DNA from: an uncultured Collinsella sp. | GTDB lineage: Bacteria > Actinomycetota > Coriobacteriia > Coriobacteriales > Coriobacteriaceae | Assembly (NCBI GenBank): GCA_902470925.1 | Contig: CABRIF010000063.1 | Location: 1 to 14,414 of the forward strand | Direction: 5' to 3' | DNA: 14,414 bases | Shown: piece after piece, positions 8,158-14,366 of the stretch | Position numbering within the stretch: position 1 is the stretch's first letter | Layout of the letters: each line of letters begins with the position of its first letter | Notes under the pieces: model-generated | The model's database searches: none | The model's input: the letters and a program-made list of their open reading frames with translations, nothing else | Told to the model about the DNA's origin: nothing | Made by a program: the position numbers and the translations under genes

Positions 8158-9480
8158 ATGAAGAAGGTAATCACGTACGGAACGTACGATCTCCTGCATC
8201 GTGGCCATATCAGGCTCCTGGAGCGCGCTCGCGAGCTCGGGGATCATCTCGTGGTCGGGGTGACTGCCGACAGCTTCGATCGCGGCAGGGGGAAGATAAA
8301 CGTCGTTCAGTCGCTTGCGGAGCGCATGGAATCGGTAAGGGCAACGGGCCTTGCGGACGAGATAATCGTCGAGGAGTACGAGGGTCAGAAGATCGACGAC
8401 ATCCAACGCTTGGGTATCGATATATTTACCGTCGGCTCGGACTGGGCCGGGAAGTTCGACTATCTCTCGGAGTATTGCGAGGTAGTTTATCTCGAGCGGA
8501 CAGAAGGGGTTTCGAGCAGCGAGTTGCGTTCGGAGCGTGCCTCCTTGAGGCTGGGGATTGTTGGCTCGGGGGCGGTGGCCGATAAGTATGCCCGCGAGTG
8601 CTCCTATGTAAACGGTCTTGATGTGGCGACGTGGCTTCCCGACGGGGTTGGCGCCGGCGCATGCAATATAGACTCGCTCGATGCCGTGTTTGTCGCCTCG
8701 AGGCCGGACGGGCATGCAGCCGAGGTGCGTGCTGCGCTCGAGCGGGGGATGCACGTTCTATGCGAATCCCCGGTCGCCCTTTCGGGGAAAGAGATCAAGG
8801 AACTTTTCGAGCTCGCCGATTCAAGGGGGATAGTGTTGCGCGAGGCGATTAAGACGGCTTACGCGACCGCCTACCACAGACTCCTTCTTCTCGTGAAGGG
8901 CGGTAGGATCGGCCGCGTCGTTTCCGTTCAGGCGACGTGTACGAGCCTCGCGGATTTGCAGGCCCTCAAGAAGGGCAGTGAGAGGAGATGGTCCAGCTCG
9001 ACGGCTTGGGGACCGACTGCGCTGCTGCCCATTTTGCAGATTCTGGGGACTAGTTTTACTGAGATGAGAGCGGTGAGGTGCAATCTCGACGGTACTTCAG
9101 GGTTTGACGTCTACGGCAGGATTGAGCTTGTGTACCCAGGGGCGATTGGAACCGCTGTATTCGGGAAGGCCGTTAAGTCGGAAGGCTCTTTGGTTATCTC
9201 GGGAACCGAAGGGTACATCTACGTGCCGGCGCCTTGGTGGAAGACGGATTACTTCGAGATTCGACGAGAGGACCCCACCAAAAATGAGCGTTTCTACTAT
9301 CAGCTCGACGGTGAGGGAATCCGTTACGAACTCATGACGTTCGCTCGCGCTGTGGTTGCGGGGGCAGACGCGCATCCATATGTGGAGCGTGAGACTTCGA
9401 TCGCGATTGCTTCTCTGCTTGAGCAGTTTCAAAAGGGAATTAATACTGTTCTTCTAGATGCGACGTCTCTTTCTCATTAG
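8158..9480 (+). CDS. Fused cytidylyltransferase / Gfo-Idh-MocA oxidoreductase
   Basis: A 440-residue two-domain protein. Residues 1-125 are a TagD-like glycerol-3-phosphate cytidylyltransferase domain: GTYDLLHRGH with the HxGH pair H14/H17, KIDDIQRLGIDIFTVGSDW, and RTEGVSSSELR (114-124), which is the RTEGIST signature. A linker of only about five residues leads to a Gfo/Idh/MocA domain with the Rossmann loop GIVGSGAVA (133-141), VASRPDGHAAEVRAALERG, and GRIGRVVSVQA near 249-259. The expected EKP motif reads C-E-S-P (202-205), so the usual lysine is serine. The first half should activate an alcohol phosphate to a CDP-alcohol for LicD; the second would oxidise or reduce the precursor. The upstream ribosome-binding site is weak (GGCGAG at 8150-8155). 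It is the last gene of the operon, and no clear terminator follows. It could activate glycerol, serinol or another short polyol. Confidence 0.88.
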   Translation: MKKVITYGTYDLLHRGHIRLLERARELGDHLVVGVTADSFDRGRGKINVVQSLAERMESVRATGLADEIIVEEYEGQKIDDIQRLGIDIFTVGSDWAGKFDYLSEYCEVVYLERTEGVSSSELRSERASLRLGIVGSGAVADKYARECSYVNGLDVATWLPDGVGAGACNIDSLDAVFVASRPDGHAAEVRAALERGMHVLCESPVALSGKEIKELFELADSRGIVLREAIKTAYATAYHRLLLLVKGGRIGRVVSVQATCTSLADLQALKKGSERRWSSSTAWGPTALLPILQILGTSFTEMRAVRCNLDGTSGFDVYGRIELVYPGAIGTAVFGKAVKSEGSLVISGTEGYIYVPAPWWKTDYFEIRREDPTKNERFYYQLDGEGIRYELMTFARAVVAGADAHPYVERETSIAIASLLEQFQKGINTVLLDATSLSH

Positions 9481-10320
9481 CTTGCCGCACGGAGGAATCG
9501 ATTCCACAACTTTGTCAGGCAATCAGAAAATCACGCATTCATTAGGTGGCTGTGGGTGCTGAAGCGTTCGGTCCTGCTGTAAGGAGGATGTTAACACTTG
9601 GATCCTTGCGTTAAGGCAGGCTATATAAGCGTCTTTATCGTAGAGATTAATCAGATGCCCATCTCTTTTACAGTTTCTACCCTTGAAGCCGCAAGCGCCT
9701 GAAGGATCTGGGTAAGAATCGCGCCGGTTTGCTCACACGTCCAATTCCATGGCTTCTGCAACTACAGCTGCTTGCAGCCGAACGCTATTTTCTCATTTTC
9801 TGACTTCGATGTTCTGCCTGTGGGAGCTCTCTTTTCGCGTCTGTCGGCAACTTGTTCTCGGTTGCGCATGACTGTGCCCTGCCGAGTGCTGAGAGTTGCT
9901 CAACAGAGTGCGTCTCATGTTAGCGGTCATTGCTGGGCACGGCCTGGAGAACGCCGTGCAGATCACCTGCGGGGGCCTGCCGCCCATGCCACGGCTCAGG
10001 CCGAGCGCAGGCCGCGTCATTGCCCGACCCCTCCTTGGTTATTACATTCGGACTCAGTTGACTCATTGTGCTTGACGTTTTTCGGTGGGGCGAGAGCGTC
10101 GTCTTGCTGCGAGGGGGCCTTCACAGTCGTTCAGGAAATGAAGAAGCGTCAAGAGTGAGAGTAGAAGGAATTCGTTCGCCTCAGGAAGACCGATCTTCCT
10201 GCTGCTCAAAAGCTTGCGCGCAGCCGACTCGTTGCTGCAGGGATTCTTGCAAAAGACGGGCCCCTCTCTCCGCGCTATAGGTTGACGCCCGTGGATGCGG
10301 GCGCGCCGTCGGGCTTATGG
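9481..10320 (+). other. 840-bp gene-poor gap after the glycan operon
   Basis: No intact conventional gene is apparent. A perfect 12-bp palindrome GGAATCGATTCC lies at 9494-9505. A weak promoter-like pair is at 9598-9603 (TTGGAT) and 9622-9627 (TATATA). Stable GC hairpins are at 9937-9959 (GCACGGC/GCCGTGC) and 10182-10201 (CAGGAAGA/TCTTCCTG, four-base loop). A 52-codon + strand frame (9917-10075) looks partly protein-like but has no ribosome-binding site and no recognised relatives. None of the hairpins has a T-run, so I cannot place the operon's terminator. Confidence 0.4.
9651..9761 (-). pseudogene. Possible remnant of a gene on the opposite strand (glycosyltransferase-like tail)
   Basis: On the - strand, 36 codons run from just after an in-frame TAG (9762-9764) to a TGA at 9651-9653. 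They read PWNWTCEQTGAILTQILQAL and then end in VKEMGI. A tryptophan-rich turn followed by an amphipathic helix resembles the last helix of GT-B glycosyltransferases. The frame upstream of the TAG also stays open for a stretch. This would fit a decayed end of a glycosyltransferase gene left by locus exchange. The match is short and by eye only; chance is a real alternative. Confidence 0.22.
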
Positions 10321-10335
10321 TGAAAGGCGCAAAAG

Positions 10336-10353
10336 AACGAACGCAAGTTCGTT
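10336..10353 (+). promoter_or_regulatory. LexA/SOS-box-like palindrome
   Basis: AACGAACGCAAGTTCGTT is a perfect 7+4+7 inverted repeat. Its core, CGAAC-N4-GTTCG, matches the LexA operator of Gram-positive bacteria and actinobacteria. It sits immediately upstream of an extended -10, covering the -35 and spacer positions, so a bound repressor would block transcription of the small peptide at 10426. Whether LexA binds is inference. Confidence 0.65.
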
Positions 10354-10358
10354 ATACA

Positions 10359-10367
10359 TGCTACAAT
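10359..10367 (+). promoter_or_regulatory. Extended -10 promoter for the small peptide
   Basis: TGCTACAAT contains the extended-10 TG dinucleotide, one spacer base and TACAAT (5 of 6 to TATAAT). No good -35 is present: the position is occupied by the LexA-like palindrome, as expected when an extended -10 compensates. The predicted start is near 10374, giving a leader of about 50 bases. Confidence 0.5.
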
Positions 10368-10388
10368 TGACCCAGCGAACGGGCGGTG

Positions 10389-10419
10389 CCCTCCGAGTCC
10401 TCGCGGGGAGATTGGAGGG
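10389..10419 (+). promoter_or_regulatory. Leader hairpin that could mask the ribosome-binding site
   Basis: CCCTCC at 10389-10394 is exactly complementary to the Shine-Dalgarno GGAGGG at 10414-10419, with 19 bases between that can form a small inner C/G stem. In the folded leader the ribosome-binding site would be closed. This resembles translationally occluded type I toxin mRNAs such as tisB. Seen by eye only, with no energy calculation. Confidence 0.4.
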
Positions 10420-10425
10420 ATTCCC

Positions 10426-10509
10426 ATGCGCACGCTCACGCAGCTCCTGCAGGCACTCGCGATCGTGATGGCGCTGGCCGTCGCGCTGATTGCTCTGTTG
10501 TTCTCGTAA
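10426..10509 (+). CDS. 27-residue hydrophobic peptide, candidate SOS-regulated toxin or stress peptide
   Basis: ATG 10426 is followed by 26 sense codons and TAA (10507-10509). The peptide begins MRTLTQLLQALA and continues as one uninterrupted hydrophobic helix of V, M, A, L and I to LLFS. It has one positive charge near the N-terminus and no acidic residue, so it should insert in the membrane as a single span. The ribosome-binding site GGAGGG is at 10414-10419 with six-base spacing, among the best in the window. Upstream are an extended -10 and a LexA-like palindrome; downstream is a strong hairpin. Size and regulation resemble TisB and other type I toxins, and composition recalls holin-like toxins of Firmicutes, but I recognise no sequence homology. 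A leader peptide or a small membrane regulator are alternatives. Confidence 0.55.
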   Translation: MRTLTQLLQALAIVMALAVALIALLFS

Positions 10510-10533
10510 GGGTTGGGTGATGCCCGCATAAGG

Positions 10534-10565
10534 GACGAGCCGCCTTGTAGCGAAGGCGGCTCGTC
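10534..10565. terminator. Perfect 13-bp hairpin, possible shared terminator
   Basis: GACGAGCCGCCTT (10534-10546) pairs perfectly with AAGGCGGCTCGTC (10553-10565) around the loop GTAGCG. On the + strand it ends the peptide transcript 25 bases after the stop codon but lacks a U-run. On the - strand the hairpin is followed by CCTTAT, a slightly better terminator. It is nested in a wider dyad, TGGGTGAT (10514-10521) with ATCACCCA (10574-10581). Confidence 0.5.
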
Positions 10566-10567
10566 GA

Positions 10568-10582
10568 GTGGGTATCACCCAC
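10568..10582. repeat. Small hairpin GTGGGT-ATC-ACCCAC
   Basis: A perfect 6-bp stem with a three-base loop lies three bases after the 13-bp hairpin. It competes with the wider dyad that pairs 10514-10521 with 10574-10581, so this stretch can adopt two exclusive folds. Confidence 0.45.
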
Positions 10583-10623
10583 CAGCCGAAAGCTACAGGA
10601 GGGCTTAAGCCTCTTGTTCGTTA

Positions 10624-10668
10624 CGAGTATACCCCAATGCGCCGCCCCGCGGGCGCGGGGTGTACTCG
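10624..10668. repeat. Large inverted repeat with alternative inner hairpin
   Basis: CGAGTATACCCC (10624-10635) and GGGGTGTACTCG (10657-10668) are complementary except for one G-T position. Inside, CCCCGC (10645-10650) and GCGGGG (10655-10660) form a competing stem that uses the same four G residues. Read on the - strand, one arm contains TATACT (10626-10631), a good -10 but with no matching -35. A - strand transcript from here would run through the hairpins towards the peptide gene and be antisense to its 3' end. Confidence 0.4.
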
Positions 10669-10981
10669 GTTTGCGGGCGGGGTGCGCGATGATTTCCGGA
10701 TTTTCGATACGCCCTCGATGCTCAGGGGAAAGCATCCCGATTGAGCCGTGCTATAGGGGAGCGTACGGGCGCGCCGACCGTCATGCGGTGAAGCGAGATG
10801 CATTCGAGTGCAGAATGGTTTTTCGGGTCCACCCTTATGCGGCGTTGATCGGTCTTGCATCGAGGGATTCCATATGTCATTTCTGCTCATGAATTGAATG
10901 TCAAAATTATGCAGAAATATCAATCAGCTTGGAGGAATGTCGGTACGGGGTGGGCACGAGAGTCGATTCGGCTCGCCTCTG

Positions 10982-11165
10982 TGGTCGCAAACGGCATCTA
11001 ATGGGTGTTTTGATTCTGTAAAACTCTATGCATGGCGTGCGTTTCACTCGTCTGGAAAGCGCTTAGACCGCTGCGGGTCCCCAGAACAGCGTTTAGGTCC
11101 ATATGCATTCGGATATCCGGAGATCTGTCCACTCGGAAAGACCCATTAGATGCCATTTGCGACCA
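10982..11165. mobile_element. 184-bp element with 29-bp terminal inverted repeats (MITE-like)
   Basis: The left arm 10982-11010 begins TGGTCGCAAACGGCATCTAA, and the right arm 11137-11165 is its reverse complement over 29 positions with two mismatches. The 126 bases between carry no complete reading frame of recognisable type. Long matched ends around a short non-coding core suggest a miniature transposable or dispersed palindromic element. I see no clear target-site duplication. A stem-forming regulatory RNA is an alternative. Confidence 0.5.
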
Positions 11166-11299
11166 TCGCACGTGTCTCAAGTCGGTCGAGGAACGTGGCA
11201 GACCCCGAAATGATGCAAAAGGCCGCGCGATGGAGCGGCTCGCCGCGCCAGAAGGCGACGGCGAGGCGGCGCGCCGCGATAAAGGACGACGCGGAGTGG

Positions 11300-11392
11300 T
11301 GTGCGGCGGGGGAGGGCGGGAACTGAGTGGCGCCCGGCGACAGGAGATGGCAACCGAACGGCATGCCTCGACAGGAGATGGCAACTGAATGG
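11300..11392. repeat. Tandem repeat, 31-bp period, about three copies
   Basis: CGACAGGAGATGGCAAC occurs at 11338-11354 and again, identical, at 11369-11385, 31 bases apart. A third, more diverged unit ends at 11330 (GGGAACTGAGTGG against GGCAACCGAACGG and GGCAACTGAATGG). The block lies 73-165 bases beyond the 3' end of the nuclease-like gene on the - strand. It may be a small variable-number repeat. Confidence 0.6.
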
Positions 11393-11464
11393 TGTGCTGC
11401 GGCAGAGTCACGGTGCATACCGGACGCGGGCTGCCGCGCCGCGCGCGGCGGCCCGTCGTTATGC

Positions 11465-12418
11465 TCAGCCAAGATCCCCATAGCGTTCGACCATCGGGAG
11501 TAGCTGGTGCCTCAGTAACGCCTGCTTGGTTTCGAAGCCGTTCGTCCGATTGCGATACCGCAGGTTGGCGGCGCGGTGGAGGTCTGCGACAAGCTGATTA
11601 AAAAGATGCTGTTCAACAAGGTCCTCATACCAAATGTTCAAGATGGACATGCCCGAGCCCACGAGCTTGTTTTGGCGGCGATCATCCCGGGCGGTGCGCT
11701 CAATCGAGTGGCTGTGCCTGCCTTTATACTCAAGTCCCACGTTGAGTTCCGGGAAAGCGATATCCACGTAGCGCGGCCCCACCGGCGTGACAATTCGGTA
11801 GTTCATCTGCGCGCCCGTGAGACCCAGACCGCCCAGGCGTCGCGGTGCGCAGAGCAGCAGTGCCACAATGGTTTCCATGGGAGAGTTCGATCGGTCCAAT
11901 ACGAGGTCCAAGGCCTGGCGGGCTTGTTGCGGCTTGCCATACGCGGGAAGGGCGTCGAGGGCATGCCGCATGCTCTCCACGTTCGTGCAGGGAGTGCCCG
12001 TGTTCACGAGGCCGTCCCATGAGGTGTCGAGCACATAGGTGCCGCACAGCTCATAGCCGATGAGTGCCAGCTCGACTAGATTGCAGTCGGGCGAGCTGGC
12101 GAGGGAGATGAACGTCAGCTCGGGTGAGGTGACTGCCCAGGTGCCGTCAAGGTGGATGATCGAGCGCGCGGGCGGTGGGCACAGTATAGTGTGGCATGCG
12201 ATGCCGGCGCTCTGGTGCCGGGCACGTTGCCGGCCAACGAGCAGGTGAACGGGCCGCCCGTGTACGCCAAGGCGCACCAGGTCGTCTTCGATGGACGCCA
12301 GCGCATCAACGCGGCAGCGACGTAGGTCGGAGCTGCGAGGTTTGTCCATGAGTGAGGGAAGGAGCCTGCCGCTGGCGCGAATAAGCTCGAGGGCCGATAT
12401 GTTGCACAAGCATCTCAT
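11465..12418 (-). CDS. Coriobacterial-type protein with C-terminal PD-(D/E)XK/DUF559-like nuclease domain
   Basis: 317 residues. The C-terminal part has the PD-(D/E)XK order: E182 in the helix SPMETIVALLL, D219 in YVDIAFPE, and E230-Y-K232 in VGLEYKG, that is D-X10-E-X-K, followed by H235/H237 and a helix RDDRRQNKLVGSG. This resembles DUF559/Vsr-like endonuclease folds. The N-terminal part (HLLVGRQRARHQSAGIACH, then TSPELTFISLA and GYELCGTY) resembles AbiEi-like proteins I associate with coriobacterial genomes; from memory only. The ATG at 12418 has TGAGG five bases upstream; a later M24 is possible. It stands alone on the - strand, facing the capsule operon, with a repeat block beyond its 3' end. 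Function could be defence, DNA repair or a genomic passenger; no partner gene is visible. Confidence 0.7.
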   Translation of the reverse strand: MRCLCNISALELIRASGRLLPSLMDKPRSSDLRRCRVDALASIEDDLVRLGVHGRPVHLLVGRQRARHQSAGIACHTILCPPPARSIIHLDGTWAVTSPELTFISLASSPDCNLVELALIGYELCGTYVLDTSWDGLVNTGTPCTNVESMRHALDALPAYGKPQQARQALDLVLDRSNSPMETIVALLLCAPRRLGGLGLTGAQMNYRIVTPVGPRYVDIAFPELNVGLEYKGRHSHSIERTARDDRRQNKLVGSGMSILNIWYEDLVEQHLFNQLVADLHRAANLRYRNRTNGFETKQALLRHQLLPMVERYGDLG

Positions 12419-12815
12419 GGTGCCTCAGTACCATACCGCACTTTTGGACGAAAAGAGGGGTGAATATATACTTGTCTGTAAAATCGTTTTTCAGGTGCAG
12501 CTTGCGCACTGTTTTACGGCAAGAAGTGAGAAAGGAAGTGCACAGTCGGTTGTTAGATTCCTTCTTGAGGGGGGGGTGCTTGTTGCGATATTCGATCGTC
12601 GGTGCAGATGAGAAGGGTGTCAATAAGTCTATAGCAAGAGAGGCTGACTGTGCCTGCCGGTTTACGGCTGTCCAAGGGGGCGCCCGGTGTGCGAAGAGCG
12701 CATCGCGGCATCATGCAGGGCTGAGCAGGCGCGCTGGTCTGGACGGCGGCATCGGGCAGCTGCCCAGGTTCGATGCGGCGGGTGGCTGCCGGCTGCGCAG
12801 CCATGCATGAGCATG
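12419..12815 (-). promoter_or_regulatory. 400-bp gap upstream of the nuclease-like gene
   Basis: No supported gene. Read on the - strand, TATATT (12463-12468) is a plausible -10 about 45 bases before the nuclease start, in an AT-rich patch, but no -35 matches. A perfect TTGACA (12618-12623) lies further upstream without a good -10. Just past tatD, TGGCTGC (12783-12789) and GCAGCCA (12797-12803) form a 7-bp stem with a seven-base loop and no U-run, a poor terminator candidate. Confidence 0.35.
12569..12576. repeat. Run of eight G (C on the - strand)
   Basis: A homopolymer of eight guanines lies about 150 bases upstream of the nuclease-like gene start, in the non-coding gap. Such tracts can slip and vary in length. 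Confidence 0.6.
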
Positions 12816-13673
12816 TCACGCAAGGTTGAGCAGGCGCGCGCTGGTTTCGGCAATGGTGTCCAAAAGCTGTTCGAGCTCAATGCCGTGGATGGCCGACAGC
12901 TGTGCGGCCGTGCGCATGAGCGCGCCTTCAAGTGCGTCGATGGTGGTTGCCACACCGGCGCGTGCGGGAGCGTCCGTTTCGAGCAGCAGGCGGCCGAGCG
13001 GCATCTGGCGCGCATATTCGCGACCGCGTTTGGTGGCGAGCATCCGCTCGTTTACCGAAACGTAGCAGCCGTGTGCGCGCAGGCGCGCAAGGTCGTCCGA
13101 AGTGCCTGAGAACCGGTGGAATATGCAGTGTGCATGGGTGATGAGTCCGGTCCGTTCCAGGATATCGAGCGCCGTTTCGGCGGAGCGCACGGCATGGATG
13201 GAAATCGTGCGCCCTGGTCGCGGGTGCTCGGCGCAGGCCCGCGCCAGGCGTTCGAATGCCTCGGCTTGCAGGTGCGCGGAGGCGGTGTGCGCGGGGGAGA
13301 AATCGAGCCCGACTTCTCCGATGAAGCTGCTGGTGCTTGCGAGCTCAACGGCTTGGTCAATCAAGCTGCGGCCGGCTGCGGAGTCCTCGATCCACCAGGG
13401 ATGCAGTCCCACGCCCACGCGGACATTCGGGTGGGTGGCGAAGCGCTTGCGTGCCGCAAGCGTATCGCATGGTGTGACGGGGGTGCAAAGCAGGCTGACT
13501 CCGCGCTCACGCGCTTCATCGGCGACTGCGGTGGCCTGCGCTATCCAGTCCAGATGGCAGTGCATGTCCGCCAGGCGCAGGGGCGAGGCGCAGTGCGCCG
13601 CGGCGTGGGCGGGCGTCTCCGTGGCCTTACCATCCGTCTGCGGGCATCGTTGCCGTTTTGACCCACTGCTCAC
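12816..13673 (-). CDS. TatD-family metal-dependent hydrolase (putative DNase)
   Basis: 285 residues, amidohydrolase-like TIM barrel, cytoplasmic. The family includes TatD/YcfH DNases acting in nucleic-acid turnover or repair. Metal and catalytic residues are in place: D36-M-H38-C-H40, E120 in IGEVGLDF, H160 in SIHAV, H182 and H186 in HAHCIFHRFSG (the family's H-C-F-S-G segment), and D234 in LLETDAP. The GTG start at 13673 overlaps the upstream tcdA stop (GTGA), with AAAGGCGG a few bases upstream, so the pair is co-transcribed and coupled. The first roughly 30 residues are low in conservation and longer than usual, so the true start could be slightly downstream, though no good internal ATG precedes the DxHxH motif. 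Confidence 0.88.
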   Translation of the reverse strand: MSSGSKRQRCPQTDGKATETPAHAAAHCASPLRLADMHCHLDWIAQATAVADEARERGVSLLCTPVTPCDTLAARKRFATHPNVRVGVGLHPWWIEDSAAGRSLIDQAVELASTSSFIGEVGLDFSPAHTASAHLQAEAFERLARACAEHPRPGRTISIHAVRSAETALDILERTGLITHAHCIFHRFSGTSDDLARLRAHGCYVSVNERMLATKRGREYARQMPLGRLLLETDAPARAGVATTIDALEGALMRTAAQLSAIHGIELEQLLDTIAETSARLLNLA

Positions 13674-14365
13674 TTCCGACCGCCTTTGCGTCCCGCCAGC
13701 GCCCCGCGCTGGGCGGCGTCGTGCATGGCGAGCGCGGAGGACGTGTCGTCGTTCGCGCCCAGGCCCGAGATATGCCGAAGCACCTCACCGGCGATCATCT
13801 GACCCATGATGGGCGGCATGAAGCTCGCGGTCCCCAGGTCGGTGCGCTCGGAGCGGGCGGCCCCGGGCGCGGCGGCGATGCGCACCGGCTCCTCGCAGGA
13901 GTAGAGAACGCGCAGGTGGCGGATGCCGCGCTTGCGGCACTCCTTGCGCATGATGCGCGCCAGCGAGCAGTTGACCGTCTTGTGCACGTCGGTGATGCGC
14001 AGGCATTCGGGATGGATCTTTTTGCCGCCGCCCATGGAGCTGATGAGCGTGAAGCCGCGTTCCTGCGCGAGCGCGGCGAGGGCGAGCTTGGTGGAAACGG
14101 TGTCGATGGCGTCGACCACGTAGTCGATGCGTCCGCCTGCCTCTGCCAAGCAGGTGCCGTACAGATCAGCGAGGTTTTCGGTGAGCACGAAGGTGTCGTG
14201 TGCGATTACGCGGCAACTGGGGTTGATGTCGGCGATCATGGCGGCCATCACCTCGACTTTTCGCCGGCCCACGGTGCTTTCGAACGCGATGGCCTGCCGG
14301 TTGATATTGGACGGCGCCACCACATCTTTGTCCACGATGATGAGGGTGCCCACGCCGCCACGGGC
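13670..14365 (-). CDS. tcdA: tRNA threonylcarbamoyladenosine dehydratase, 5'-truncated at contig end
   Basis: An E1-like ThiF/MoeB-fold ATP-dependent enzyme of the TcdA/YgdL/CsdL type, which dehydrates t6A37 in tRNA to the cyclic ct6A. The visible 231 residues cover GTLIIVDKDVVAPSNINRQ (adenylate-binding D-x-D and N-x-N-R-Q), GRRKVEVMAAMIADINP, DYVVDAIDTVSTK, SSMGGGKKIHP, ITDVHKTVNCSLAR and the late C-E-E-P-V segment. Alignment from memory with E. coli TcdA suggests about 45-50 N-terminal residues, including the GxGGVG nucleotide loop, are missing because the genomic sequence stops at 14366. An apparent start codon further right lies inside adapter sequence and is false. The stop overlaps the tatD start. 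Confidence 0.85.
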   Translation of the reverse strand, partial: ARGGVGTLIIVDKDVVAPSNINRQAIAFESTVGRRKVEVMAAMIADINPSCRVIAHDTFVLTENLADLYGTCLAEAGGRIDYVVDAIDTVSTKLALAALAQERGFTLISSMGGGKKIHPECLRITDVHKTVNCSLARIMRKECRKRGIRHLRVLYSCEEPVRIAAAPGAARSERTDLGTASFMPPIMGQMIAGEVLRHISGLGANDDTSSALAMHDAAQRGALAGRKGGRK

Positions 14366-14366
14366 G

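Larger units (their letters stand above)
10669..11464 (+). other. About 800 bp without a recognisable gene
   Basis: No frame here looks like a protein family I know. An AT-rich patch has a spaced dyad ATTTCTGC (10879-10886) / GCAGAAAT (10911-10918), which could be an operator. GGAGG at 10931-10935 is too close to the ATG at 10937 to favour that frame, which also runs through the inverted-repeat element. The element at 10982-11165 and the tandem repeats at 11300-11392 fill much of the rest. Confidence 0.4.

Noticed and set aside
10937..11149. 70-codon frame with GGAGG just upstream
   Set aside because: The Shine-Dalgarno is only one base from the ATG, and most of the frame is inside the inverted-repeat element; no protein family is recognisable.
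11300..11392. Repeats considered as a CRISPR array
   Set aside because: The period is 31 bp with no separate unique spacers, only three diverging units, and no cas gene nearby.
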